Assembly: GCF_014385005.1 (NCBI RefSeq)
Contig: NZ_JACRSZ010000001.1
Coordinates: forward strand, 310,001 to 374,000
Reading direction: 5' to 3'
From: Jingyaoa shaoxingensis
GTDB taxonomy: Bacteria > Bacillota > Clostridia > Lachnospirales > Lachnospiraceae
DNA: 64,000 nt
Positions 8,650 to 17,053 of the stretch are shown here, piece after piece. Position numbers and translations under genes: made by a program. The stretch's first letter is position 1. Each line of letters starts with the position of its first letter. The notes under the pieces are model-generated. The model made no database searches. It was not told the DNA's origin and saw only the letters and a list, made by a program, of their open reading frames with translations.

Positions 8650-9378
8650 ATGAAGAAAAAGACTTTTCTGGTTTTCATACTTGCTGCATCCATGATCTTT
8701 GCCCTCAGCGGATGCCGTGCCAAGCTTACAGAAACAGAGTCAGAAACTGCCACCAGCAGCGAGACTGAGTCAGAAACTATAAAAGAGACCGCGACAGAAA
8801 AGAAAACAGAAAAGCAGTCTGAGACACAGAAGGCAACCGAAAAAGTTTCTTCTAAGAATACTTCCTCTAAAGATAAAAATGCTTCTACTGAGAAGACTGC
8901 TTCCACTGAAAAGACCACGGTAAAGCCTTCCACCATCCAGAATAATACACAAAGTACGGAATCATCTGCTTCCTCAGCCGGCACACAGATGTGTCCTTAC
9001 TGTTATCAGCAGATTTCCCTTGCTTCTGACGGAGCAGGCAGTACACTCTATGCCGATCATGTTGCTCAGGAAAAGGCCTGGTCTGATTACATTAACTCCA
9101 CAGAAAATACACAGACTACTCCTTCCACGGATACCGCTTCCACAGATGCATCCACGCCTGAGACTTCTTCTACCAACAGCGATACCGCCCAGTGTCCTTA
9201 TTGTTACCAGTATTTTACGGTATCTGACGGAAGTTACAGTGCACATCTGAATGCCGAGAATTCCAGTCTGGGACTCCCGGAAGGTTCTGATTATGTTACC
9301 TGTCCACTCTGTGGCAATACCTATCAGCGTGGTGTAGAATACGATACCCACTACTGCACCGGAATCAATCATGAATAG
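8650..9378 (+). CDS. Lipoprotein with three Cys/His (zinc-knuckle-like) motifs
   Basis: A 242-aa exported protein. A signal peptide with lipobox FALSGC anchors it to the membrane, then ~85 residues of Ser/Thr/Glu/Lys linker follow. Three Cys/His modules come next: MCPYCYQQ...H (residue ~113), QCPYCYQY...H (~180) and TCPLCGNTYQ...H-x-C (~217), separated by a second Ser/Thr linker. Spacing recalls C2H2 or C2HC zinc fingers, unusual outside the cell. Start at 8650 rather than 8641 because GGAG sits directly against the earlier ATG but nine bases before this one. Function unknown; metal capture is a guess. Confidence 0.8.
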   Translation: MKKKTFLVFILAASMIFALSGCRAKLTETESETATSSETESETIKETATEKKTEKQSETQKATEKVSSKNTSSKDKNASTEKTASTEKTTVKPSTIQNNTQSTESSASSAGTQMCPYCYQQISLASDGAGSTLYADHVAQEKAWSDYINSTENTQTTPSTDTASTDASTPETSSTNSDTAQCPYCYQYFTVSDGSYSAHLNAENSSLGLPEGSDYVTCPLCGNTYQRGVEYDTHYCTGINHE

Positions 9379-9384
9379 ACAGTT

Positions 9385-9516
9385 CAAGAATGCCTCGGCA
9401 TTCTTGCTGCGAGATGCGCAGGAGGCTATATCAGATGGGGAGGATTGACTCCCACCACTGATACTGATTTGTTGCTCGCCACCTGCAGAGGTGGAAGTCA
9501 TTTCACATCTGATATA
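9385..9516. repeat. Palindromic multi-hairpin element between convergent genes
   Basis: Hairpin CAAGAATGCC-TC-GGCATTCTTG (9385-9406), hairpin CTGCG/CGCAG (9407-9421), then an 11-bp perfect stem TATATCAGATG/CATCTGATATA (9427-9437 with 9506-9516) that encloses GGGAG/CTCCC (9438-9453) and CCACCT/AGGTGG (9479-9494). Either a 3'-UTR structured RNA or a REP/MITE-like element. Confidence 0.55.
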
Positions 9517-9519
9517 AAA

Positions 9520-9542
9520 GGCTCCCTTTTCAACAGGGAGCC
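9520..9542. terminator. Bidirectional terminator between lipoprotein and yfcE
   Basis: GGCTCCCT (9520-9527) pairs with AGGGAGCC (9535-9542). The minus side is followed by TTTTATAT, the plus side by TTCTTC. Confidence 0.65.
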
Positions 9543-9577
9543 TTCTTCAATCCACATCTTTATGACATGTTCATTTT

Positions 9578-10120
9578 TTATAATTCTATACTTTTCAGTA
9601 TCTGTCCATCCAGATCTCTTACAGAAAACACCCTGTCCTCCAGGATTCCATATGTTGGCGGATTCCCGCCCTTTGGAATAGATACGGAACCAGGATTTAA
9701 GATCACATGTTCTCCAGTTTTTTTGATCTCATAGATATGAGTGTGTCCATGAATCAGAATATCTCCAGCCATCAGTGGAGGCATATGCTGTTCATTGTAT
9801 ACATGACCATGTGTGGCATACAGCCTTAGTCCGTCTGCTGCCAGCAAGCTGTAATCTGCAAGAATCGGGAACTCCAGAACCATCTGGTCTACTTCTGTAT
9901 CACAGTTTCCTCTCACGGCGCAGATCTCTTCTTTGATGTCATTGAGCATGGCGATCACTTTTTTCGGCGCATATTCCTTTGGCAGATCATTCCTCGGTCC
10001 ATGATAGAGAATATCTCCCAGAATCCAAAGACGTTCTGCTTTTTCTCTGCGGTAGCACTCCAGCATCTTCTCACAGTAATATGCTGATCCATGAATGTCC
10101 GACGCAAACATCAACTTCAT
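9578..10120 (-). CDS. yfcE: YfcE-family phosphodiesterase
   Basis: A 180-aa calcineurin-like metallophosphoesterase with all metal-binding motifs: SDIHG, GDILYHG, RGNCD, THGH and HGHTH. YfcE hydrolyses phosphodiesters in vitro with Mn; its cellular substrate is not known. The start at 10120 overlaps the MATE stop as ATGA, with GGAGG seven bases upstream, so the two genes are translationally coupled. Confidence 0.92.
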   Translation of the reverse strand: MKLMFASDIHGSAYYCEKMLECYRREKAERLWILGDILYHGPRNDLPKEYAPKKVIAMLNDIKEEICAVRGNCDTEVDQMVLEFPILADYSLLAADGLRLYATHGHVYNEQHMPPLMAGDILIHGHTHIYEIKKTGEHVILNPGSVSIPKGGNPPTYGILEDRVFSVRDLDGQILKSIEL

Positions 10121-11445
10121 TTCTTTTCCTCCCATTTACAGGTTTTATAAAAATAAACAGACAGCAAAGTTCCAATGATCCAGCCCACAGGCCATGCACA
10201 CCAGATCCCCACTGCTCCCATTCCGGATGCCAGAACAACTGCAAATCCCACGCGCAGAATCAGATCTGCAAATGTATCGATCATGAATTGCTTCATGCAT
10301 CCGGTTCCACGCAGCACTCCGTCTGATACCAGTTTCACGGATACTACAAAATAAAATGGTACCACAATTCTCAGGAACTGTACACCCGTATCCATGGCAA
10401 GTCCGGTACTTTTATCCATGAACAGATGCACTGCCTCCCTTCCTGCCAGCAGATACAGCAATACCACCGGTACACACAGAATCCAGATCATCTTAATTCC
10501 TGCTCTGCAGCCCTGACGGATCCTGTCTATCTTTCCGGCTCCATAGTTCTGGGCGGTAAAGTTGGACATTCCATTTCCCAGTGTGGTGAATGACGTAATT
10601 ACCAGATTGTTCAACTTGACAGCCGCCGCATATCCGGCTGTAATGCTTGCACCGAAGCTGTTAATCAAGCCCTGAATAATGATATTTCCAAAGGACACAA
10701 AACTCTGCTGTAAAATACTTGGAACTGCAATGGCAACCAGCTTTTTAAATATCGGTAGTGAAAACCACTTCGGGTTCTCTTCTGTATGAATGGTCTTTAG
10801 TCTCTTCATCAGATAATATACAGACAACATACAGCTCACGCTCTGGCACAGGAACGTTGCCCATGCCACTCCTGCGATTCCCATATGGAATGCAATCACA
10901 AACAGCATGTCCACAAAAATGTTTGTTACCGAGGAAAATGCCAGAAACAGAAACGGTGTCCTGGAATCCCCCATTGCCGAGAAAATACCGTTTGTAATAT
11001 TATAGAAAAAGAGAAAAATCAGTCCTGCTGTATAGATATTCAGATATAACAGAGAACCGTCAAAAATCTCCGCCGGTGTATTGATCAGCCGGAGCATCTG
11101 GGGCGCAAACACAAATCCAATGAGCATGAGTACTGCGCATAAAACAGCACTGGACAGATACGTTGTACGCACTGCTGTCTTCATATCTGTCCAGTTTCTG
11201 GCACCAAAGAACTGGGATACAATGACCGAACAGCCGATATTGCATCCAAACCCGAATGCCAGATAAATTAATGTAATTTCATAGGAATTTCCCACTGCTG
11301 CCAGTGCTGTCTCTCCGACAAACTTTCCGGCAACCAGACTGTCTGCGATATTGTACAACTGTTGGAATACAATGCTTCCCAACAGCGGCAGTGAAAACTT
11401 CCATAATACTTCTTCCGGTCTTCCAACCGTTAAATCTTTATTCAA
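10117..11445 (-). CDS. MATE family multidrug/sodium antiporter
   Basis: A 442-aa, twelve-helix membrane protein typical of MATE exporters, which use Na+ or H+ gradients to expel cationic drugs or metabolites. Two similar halves are visible: VLWKFSLPLLGSIVFQQLYN near the N-terminus and LVAIAVPSILQQSFVSFGN in the second half. The start is TTG at 11445 with AAGGCG upstream, 16 bases after the lysA stop, so it belongs to lysA-MATE-yfcE. Substrate unknown. Confidence 0.92.
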   Translation of the reverse strand: MNKDLTVGRPEEVLWKFSLPLLGSIVFQQLYNIADSLVAGKFVGETALAAVGNSYEITLIYLAFGFGCNIGCSVIVSQFFGARNWTDMKTAVRTTYLSSAVLCAVLMLIGFVFAPQMLRLINTPAEIFDGSLLYLNIYTAGLIFLFFYNITNGIFSAMGDSRTPFLFLAFSSVTNIFVDMLFVIAFHMGIAGVAWATFLCQSVSCMLSVYYLMKRLKTIHTEENPKWFSLPIFKKLVAIAVPSILQQSFVSFGNIIIQGLINSFGASITAGYAAAVKLNNLVITSFTTLGNGMSNFTAQNYGAGKIDRIRQGCRAGIKMIWILCVPVVLLYLLAGREAVHLFMDKSTGLAMDTGVQFLRIVVPFYFVVSVKLVSDGVLRGTGCMKQFMIDTFADLILRVGFAVVLASGMGAVGIWCAWPVGWIIGTLLSVYFYKTCKWEEKK

Positions 11446-11461
11446 AACAAAACGCCTTCTT

Positions 11462-12730
11462 TTACACTTCTTCCAAAGGAATCACATGTCTCATCAGATC
11501 CTCCAGGACTTCTCTTTCTCTGGTAAGAACCACCTGTCCGTTTTCACGAATCATGATCTCTGCCGGACGGAGACGGTTATTATAATTAGATGCCATGGTA
11601 AAGCCATATGCTCCGGCATCCAGAATGCCCAGTACATCACCTTTTCTGATCTCCGGCAGTTCTCTGTCTTTTGCAAGAATATCACCACTTTCGCAGATAT
11701 TTCCCACAATAGTCACTGTTTCTGTCTGTTCGGATGGTTCTTCGGTTCCACGGTATATTTCTATTCCATGGTAGGAATCATACATGATCGGTCTCTGAAG
11801 TACATTAAATCCGCAGTCACATCCCACAAACTTCTTGTCATGGTTGTGCTTTACAGAATGTACTGCAGACAGAATCACATTGCTCTCTGCGGAAATATAA
11901 CGTCCCGGCTCGATACGCAGGGTAATCTGCTCACCATATTCCTCTGCAAACTTGTACAGCGCTTTATCAATGGCCTGTCCCAGTTCCTTCAGATCCAGTG
12001 GTGCTTCATCAAATTCCTTCTTATATGGAATGCCGAATCCGCCTCCCATATCTACAAAACGAAGTCCCTTGAACTGTTTTGCAATCTCAAATAACGCAGC
12101 AATACTTGCTACAAAGGCTTCTCCTGTCATAAACAGGGAACCGATATGCTGATTGATACCAATCAGTTTTAAATCATATTTTTCAAGGAGTTCTTTTACC
12201 TGAGGCACATATTTGGGCTCAATACCAAACTTGGTCTTCTTGCCGGCAGTCACTACTTTTTCATGATGTCCTGCTCCTACTCCGGGATTAAACCGAACTG
12301 CCACCTCATGCCCAGGTGCAATCTGTCCGAACTGTTCCAGCTGACTTAAAGAATCCACGCTGACCACTACACCTTCTTTTACTGCGTATTCCATCTCTTC
12401 TGCAGATACATTGTTGCAGATATAGAAGATCTGGTCTGCACGGAAACCTGCCTTCTTTTCCATATAGATCTCACCAGGAGACATGGCATCTACTTCCAGT
12501 CCTTCTGATCTGACGATCTGTAGAAACGCCAGTCCGCAGTTTGCCTTTGCAGAATAGTCTACTACAAAATTCGGATACGTCACCAGATTCTTCAGATCAC
12601 GGCAGCGCTGTCTCAAAATCCGCTCATTAGTCACATATAATGGAGTTCCGTATTTTTCTGCCAGAGCAACCGGATCCTGACCTTCCCAGAAGTTCATCTG
12701 ATCTGTTACTTTGGTATATATCTTATTCAT
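11462..12730 (-). CDS. lysA: Diaminopimelate decarboxylase
   Basis: A 422-aa PLP enzyme that makes L-lysine from meso-diaminopimelate, the last step of lysine synthesis. The PLP lysine is in DYSAKANCG (residue ~62); GGGFGIPY, RIEPGRYIS and CESGDILAKDRELP are the cofactor and substrate motifs, and DAGAYGFTMASNYN lies near the end. AAGGAGG precedes the ATG. No lysine riboswitch fits in the 117-base gap upstream; instead a LysR-type gene is divergent, which suggests control like E. coli lysR-lysA. Confidence 0.95.
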   Translation of the reverse strand: MNKIYTKVTDQMNFWEGQDPVALAEKYGTPLYVTNERILRQRCRDLKNLVTYPNFVVDYSAKANCGLAFLQIVRSEGLEVDAMSPGEIYMEKKAGFRADQIFYICNNVSAEEMEYAVKEGVVVSVDSLSQLEQFGQIAPGHEVAVRFNPGVGAGHHEKVVTAGKKTKFGIEPKYVPQVKELLEKYDLKLIGINQHIGSLFMTGEAFVASIAALFEIAKQFKGLRFVDMGGGFGIPYKKEFDEAPLDLKELGQAIDKALYKFAEEYGEQITLRIEPGRYISAESNVILSAVHSVKHNHDKKFVGCDCGFNVLQRPIMYDSYHGIEIYRGTEEPSEQTETVTIVGNICESGDILAKDRELPEIRKGDVLGILDAGAYGFTMASNYNNRLRPAEIMIRENGQVVLTREREVLEDLMRHVIPLEEV

Positions 12731-12847
12731 TCGTTATAATCCTCCTTGAAAATTCAACTCTCTATTGACTTATTATAATGATGGCTGTAAAATTTGTATA
12801 ATGAATTTTATAAAAATGTTTATTTACGATTTCGATAAGAGGGAACC
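12731..12847. promoter_or_regulatory. Divergent lysA/LysR promoter region
   Basis: An A+T-rich 117-bp intergenic region. On the plus strand TTGACT, 17 bp, TAAAAT could serve the regulator; on the minus strand TTATAC, 18 bp, TATAAT could serve lysA. The two overlap, and ATTAT/ATAAT half-sites flank them, as expected for a LysR-type autoregulated divergent pair. Confidence 0.45.
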
Positions 12848-13756
12848 ATGAACATAGAGAATTTAAAGACATTTATCACTCTGTCTGAGTTAAAGAATTT
12901 TACCCAGACTGCTGACCGTTATTTTATTGTACAGTCTACTGTTACTAACCGTATTATGGAGCTGGAAAAGGAACTGGGAAAGAAGCTGTTTATCCGTAAC
13001 CGCAAGAATGTGGAGCTTACCGAAGAAGGGCAGCATTTTCTCGCCTATGCCAAGCGAATTGTGGCACTGGAAGCTTCTGCCATTGAAGAACTGAGTATGC
13101 TACATACTTTTTCAGAAAATCTGCGAATCGGTACTGTTAATACGGTATATGATTGTTATCTCATCGACCCGATCACTGCATTTGTAAAAAATCATAAAGA
13201 TATTTCTGTGAAAGTCATCGTTGATCACACTGGTCCGCTTCTTAGGATGCTCCAGGATGGTACCGTAGATGTGGCATTTTGTTATGCACCACTGAAGAAG
13301 GCCGGTTTTATCTGCAAACCATTTATGTCAGATGACTTACTCCTTGTTACATCGCCGGATCACACTGAGCATATAGACGGTATTACTCAGAGTCAGTTAG
13401 CAGAGATCGGTTATCTGTACTGCGATTTCATCGTACATGATAACGGTACTTTCATCCGCGATCTGTTTCCAAAGAACTTCGCTTTCTCTTTTGAGATTGA
13501 TAAGCTGACCCATCTTCCGCATTATCTCATGGAGGGGATTGGTTATACTTTCCTTCCACGAAGTCTGGTACAGCCATATCTGGATAACGGCTCCCTGATC
13601 TCTATTCCGCTGAAGGGATTTGAGGCACCGGAAGTACAGAGTTTCGTTATTATTCCAGAGGGGAAGGCAGATGTCTTATCCATTGAACGCTTCCTGCAGG
13701 TGCTTCCACAGGAAAACGCTCAGAAGGAAGCACAGGAGGATTTCCTGAATGCATAA
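12848..13756 (+). CDS. LysR-type transcriptional regulator
   Basis: A 302-aa protein with an N-terminal winged HTH (residues 1-60: LKTFITLSELKNFTQTADRY, LGKKLFIRNRKNVELTEEG) and a periplasmic-binding-like effector domain (~90-295). Diverges from lysA, so a role in lysA control is likely; the effector could be diaminopimelate or lysine. RBS GAGGG. It shares an overlap with the next small membrane gene. Confidence 0.9.
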   Translation: MNIENLKTFITLSELKNFTQTADRYFIVQSTVTNRIMELEKELGKKLFIRNRKNVELTEEGQHFLAYAKRIVALEASAIEELSMLHTFSENLRIGTVNTVYDCYLIDPITAFVKNHKDISVKVIVDHTGPLLRMLQDGTVDVAFCYAPLKKAGFICKPFMSDDLLLVTSPDHTEHIDGITQSQLAEIGYLYCDFIVHDNGTFIRDLFPKNFAFSFEIDKLTHLPHYLMEGIGYTFLPRSLVQPYLDNGSLISIPLKGFEAPEVQSFVIIPEGKADVLSIERFLQVLPQENAQKEAQEDFLNA

Positions 13757-13973
13757 GTTAAAAAGGATCCTGGCACTGCTCACCGTCATTGTTCTGGTCG
13801 TTCTCTATGCTGCCACACTTATTTTTGCTCTGATTGACAGTCCATGGGCATTTTCCATGTTTAAGGCATGCATCGGCATGACCGTTATTCTGCCGGCTCT
13901 GCTGTATATTTATTTCTGGATTTATAAAATACTAAATAAGGATCCTCAGGATGAGACCCGGAACAGAAAATAA
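13749..13973 (+). CDS. Small two-helix membrane protein
   Basis: A 74-aa protein with two predicted membrane helices (residues ~7-29 and ~38-60) and a charged C-terminus (DPQDETRNRK). Its ATG overlaps the last eight bases of the LysR gene, so translation is probably coupled. No recognised family. Confidence 0.7.
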   Translation: MHKLKRILALLTVIVLVVLYAATLIFALIDSPWAFSMFKACIGMTVILPALLYIYFWIYKILNKDPQDETRNRK

Positions 13974-13994
13974 TTTATTTTCCACACATTCAAA

Positions 13995-14024
13995 GACCGC
14001 CCTGCATTGCAGGACGGCCTTTTC
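13995..14024. terminator. Bidirectional terminator between the LysR unit and purA
   Basis: A 12-bp nearly perfect stem (13995-14006 with 14008-14019) followed by CTTTTC on the plus strand. It separates convergent transcripts. Confidence 0.75.
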
Positions 14025-14041
14025 TATATCTTCATATTATC

Positions 14042-15325
14042 TTATTTTACATTTCTGTAAATGATGTCATGTCTTCCCGGTCCGTTTGATACCATAGTAA
14101 TCGGGAAGCCAATCTGTTCTTCAATAAACTCGATGTATTTTCTGCAGTTTTCCGGCAGTTCTTCATATGTCTTAATACCGCGGATATCGCACTTCCATCC
14201 CGGGAGCTTTTTCAGAACCGGTTTTGCTTTTTCCAGTTTTGCTGTGGTTGGGAAGTCTGTCGTTACTTCACCGTCGATTTCATATCCGACACATACAGGG
14301 ATCTCATCCAGATATCCCAGTACATCCAGTACTGTGAATGCAACATCTGTGGTACCCTGAATACGGCATCCGTATTTGGAAGCCACACAGTCGAACCATC
14401 CCATACGTCTTGGACGTCCTGTTGTTGCTCCGAATTCTCCGCCATCTCCGCCTCTCTTACGAAGTTCATCTGCTTCATCACCAAAGATCTCACTGACAAA
14501 TGCGCCTGCACCAACTGCGCTGGAGTATGCTTTTACAACAGTTACAATCTTCCGAATCTCATATGGCGGGATACCTGCACCGATGGCACCGTATGCTGCC
14601 AGTGTGGATGAAGAAGTTACCATTGGATAAATTCCGTGATCCGGATCCTTCAGGGAACCAAGCTGACCTTCTAACAGGATCTGCTTGCCCTCTTTGATCG
14701 CATTCCACAGATATGCGGATGTGTCACATACAAACGGCTCTACCATTTTCTTATAATTGTGAAGTTCTTCCAGTAAGTCTTCCGGCTTCAGTTCCGGCTT
14801 GTGATAAAGATATTTCAGAATTACATTTTTCTGTTCACAGATACGAACCACTTTCTCTTTTAACAGATCTTCATCAAAGAGTTCACTCACCTGGAAACCA
14901 ATTTTGGCATATTTATCTGAATAGAACGGGGCAATTCCTGATTTTGTGGATCCAAAGGACTTTCCACCCAGACGTTCTTCTTCATACTGGTCGAACAGAA
15001 TGTGATAGGACATCACCATCTGTGCTCGGTCTGATACCAGAATCTTCGGCATCGGAACGCCACGATCTACAATACTCTTTACTTCATTAAACAAAACAGG
15101 AATGTTCAGGGCAACACCGTTTCCGATGATGCTTGTTGTGTGATTATAAAAAACACCTGACGGTAATGTATGCAGTGCGAACTTACCATAATCATTTACG
15201 ATCGTGTGTCCGGCATTTGCTCCGCCCTGGAAACGCACAATAATGTCTGCTTTTTCTGCGAGCATATCTGTGATCTTACCCTTACCTTCATCTCCCCAGT
15301 TTGCTCCAACTACTGCCTGTACCAT
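14042..15325 (-). CDS. purA: Adenylosuccinate synthetase
   Basis: A 427-aa GTP-dependent enzyme that joins IMP and aspartate, the first committed step to AMP. The P-loop-like GANWGDEGKGKITDMLAEKA, GGANAGHTIV and the C-terminal GPGRHDIIYR region are present. Start at 15325 with GGAGG six bases upstream; the earlier in-frame ATG at 15337 lies before that site. It is separated from purB by 201 bases containing its own promoter and a structured leader, so it is controlled partly on its own. Confidence 0.97.
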   Translation of the reverse strand: MVQAVVGANWGDEGKGKITDMLAEKADIIVRFQGGANAGHTIVNDYGKFALHTLPSGVFYNHTTSIIGNGVALNIPVLFNEVKSIVDRGVPMPKILVSDRAQMVMSYHILFDQYEEERLGGKSFGSTKSGIAPFYSDKYAKIGFQVSELFDEDLLKEKVVRICEQKNVILKYLYHKPELKPEDLLEELHNYKKMVEPFVCDTSAYLWNAIKEGKQILLEGQLGSLKDPDHGIYPMVTSSSTLAAYGAIGAGIPPYEIRKIVTVVKAYSSAVGAGAFVSEIFGDEADELRKRGGDGGEFGATTGRPRRMGWFDCVASKYGCRIQGTTDVAFTVLDVLGYLDEIPVCVGYEIDGEVTTDFPTTAKLEKAKPVLKKLPGWKCDIRGIKTYEELPENCRKYIEFIEEQIGFPITMVSNGPGRHDIIYRNVK

Positions 15326-15339
15326 AATTTCCTCCATTT

Positions 15340-15430
15340 AAACATTGCTAACTACCCGGAACATCTCTGTCCCAGGCAGTCTACATATCGTGTTAGTTGC
15401 TCACTGTCCACTTCGTGACCAGTAATGTTT
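15340..15430 (-). promoter_or_regulatory. Structured purA leader, three-way junction
   Basis: The 5' leader of purA folds neatly: closing stem AAACATT/AATGTTT (15430-15424 with 15346-15340); hairpin ACTGGTCAC-GAA-GTGGACAGT (15423-15403); a third arm CTAAC/GTTAG (15396-15392 with 15352-15348) that carries a large internal loop and the hairpin CCTGGGACA-GAGA-TGTTCCGGG (15376-15355). It ends right before the purA ribosome-binding site. No known riboswitch class fits; the fold and position suggest a regulatory RNA. Confidence 0.55.
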
Positions 15431-15444
15431 TTTGCACCACGGGT

Positions 15445-15477
15445 ATTATAACCCAAAATATGTCGGTTGTACAACCT
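15445..15477 (-). promoter_or_regulatory. purA promoter with palindromic operator
   Basis: The -10 is TATAAT (15450-15445). The -35 (TGTACA or TTGTAC, 17-18 bp away) lies inside a perfect 12-bp palindrome GGTTGTACAACC (15466-15477), a plausible repressor site. Transcription would start just before the structured leader. Confidence 0.65.
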
Positions 15478-15526
15478 TTTTTTTGTTACCCTGCGGATTA
15501 CTCTTTGAATATCTCTGATACTGTAA

Positions 15527-16963
15527 TTATACGTTTATTTCAGCTTTCATTCCCAGCACTTCTTTGTTGGATTCCAGTACCGGATTCACCACATCTCTTA
15601 AGAATACTTCTACCTGGCGTGGTGCTCTTCCCACATACCTGGATGGATCCATGGACTTCTGCAGGTCTTCCAGTGACAGGTTAAATGCAGGGTCTGCTGC
15701 GATCAGTTCCAGAAGATTGTTATCTTTTCCTTCTACTTTGACGGTCTTGCCGGCTTCCATAGAAAGTTCACGAATTCTTTCATGAAGTTCCTGTCTGTCT
15801 CCGCCTGCTTTCACCGCATCCATCATAATATTTTCGGTCGCCATAAATGGCAGTTCTGCCATCATATGTTTTTCAATTACCTTCGGATATACTACCAGTC
15901 CGTCTACCACATTCAGGCACAGATCCAGGATACCATCGATTGCCAGAAAGCCTTCCGGAATGGACAGACGTTTGTTGGCAGAGTCATCCAGCGTTCTCTC
16001 AAACCACTGGGTTGCGGATGTAATTGCCGGATTCAGTGCATCACACAGTACATATCTGGACAGGGAAGCGATTCTCTCACTTCTCATTGGATTTCTCTTA
16101 TAAGCCATAGCAGAAGATCCGATCTGTGTCTTTTCAAACGGCTCTTCTACTTCTTTCAGATGCTGGAGAAGACGGATATCATTGGACATCTTGTGGGCAC
16201 TGGCTGCAATACCTGCCAGTATATTCAGAACTCTTGTATCCACTTTTCTGGAATAGGTCTGTCCGGATACCGGATAACAAGCTTCAAACCCCATCTTCTT
16301 TGCAATCATCGGGTCGATCTTATCAATGGTCTCCTGATCTCCTTCAAACAGTTCCAGAAAGCTTGCCTGGGTTCCTGTGGTTCCCTTACTTCCAAGCAGT
16401 TTTAAAGTTCCCTGCACATAGGTCAGATCTTCCAGATCCATCATGAATTCCTGCAGCCACAGTGTAGCTCTCTTTCCTACTGTAGTCGGCTGTGCCGGCT
16501 GGAAATGGGTGAATGCCAGTGTCGGCTGATTCTTGTAAGTATCTGCAAATTTAGCCAGCTCTGCAATCACATTCACCAGTTTCTTGCGAACCAGCTTCAG
16601 AGCCTCTGACATAACGATGATATCTGTGTTGTCTCCCACATAACAGGATGTGGCACCTAAATGGATGATTCCTTTTGCTTTTGGGCACTGTACTCCATAT
16701 GCGTATACGTGAGACATGACATCATGACGGACAATTTTTTCTCTTTCTTTTGCCACATCGTAATTGATATCCTCTGCATGCGCCTTCAGTTCATCAATCT
16801 GCTCCTGGGTGATGTTCAGTCCCAGTTCCTTCTCTGTCTCTGCCAGGGCAATCCACAGCTTTCTCCAGGTTCTGAACTTCATATCCGGTGAAAAAATGTA
16901 CTGCATTTCTTTGCTTGCATATCTTTCTGATAATGGGCTCTGATATCTGTCGTTCATATTCAT
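15527..16963 (-). CDS. purB: Adenylosuccinate lyase
   Basis: A 478-aa fumarase-superfamily enzyme that acts twice in purine synthesis, releasing fumarate from SAICAR and from adenylosuccinate. The signature loop SSAMAYKRNPMRSERIASL is at residues ~290-310; HDVMSHVYAYG and GATSCYVGDNTD are the other conserved regions. GGAAGG precedes the ATG; a second in-frame ATG lies two codons later. 90 bases after purF. Confidence 0.96.
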   Translation of the reverse strand: MNMNDRYQSPLSERYASKEMQYIFSPDMKFRTWRKLWIALAETEKELGLNITQEQIDELKAHAEDINYDVAKEREKIVRHDVMSHVYAYGVQCPKAKGIIHLGATSCYVGDNTDIIVMSEALKLVRKKLVNVIAELAKFADTYKNQPTLAFTHFQPAQPTTVGKRATLWLQEFMMDLEDLTYVQGTLKLLGSKGTTGTQASFLELFEGDQETIDKIDPMIAKKMGFEACYPVSGQTYSRKVDTRVLNILAGIAASAHKMSNDIRLLQHLKEVEEPFEKTQIGSSAMAYKRNPMRSERIASLSRYVLCDALNPAITSATQWFERTLDDSANKRLSIPEGFLAIDGILDLCLNVVDGLVVYPKVIEKHMMAELPFMATENIMMDAVKAGGDRQELHERIRELSMEAGKTVKVEGKDNNLLELIAADPAFNLSLEDLQKSMDPSRYVGRAPRQVEVFLRDVVNPVLESNKEVLGMKAEINV

Positions 16964-17053
16964 TTTCCTTCCTGTTTATATATTATTTATTATTATACGG
17001 AAAGCAGATATTCCCGATATTCAACCATCCGTAATATTCCTGATTCTTCCTGC

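Noticed and set aside
8607..8984. Minus-strand 125-codon frame opposite the zinc-knuckle lipoprotein
   Set aside because: It is the mirror of a Ser/Thr/Glu-rich linker, giving a Val/Ser/Phe-rich nonsense protein without a start signal.
12731..12847. Lysine riboswitch in front of lysA
   Set aside because: The 117-base gap is too short for an L-box and shows no matching motifs; a divergent LysR gene offers control.
15340..15430. ZTP (pfl) riboswitch upstream of purA
   Set aside because: GCCTGGG is present, but the 5' domain lacks ACTGGCG and its own closing stem, and the closing stem here spans the whole RNA.
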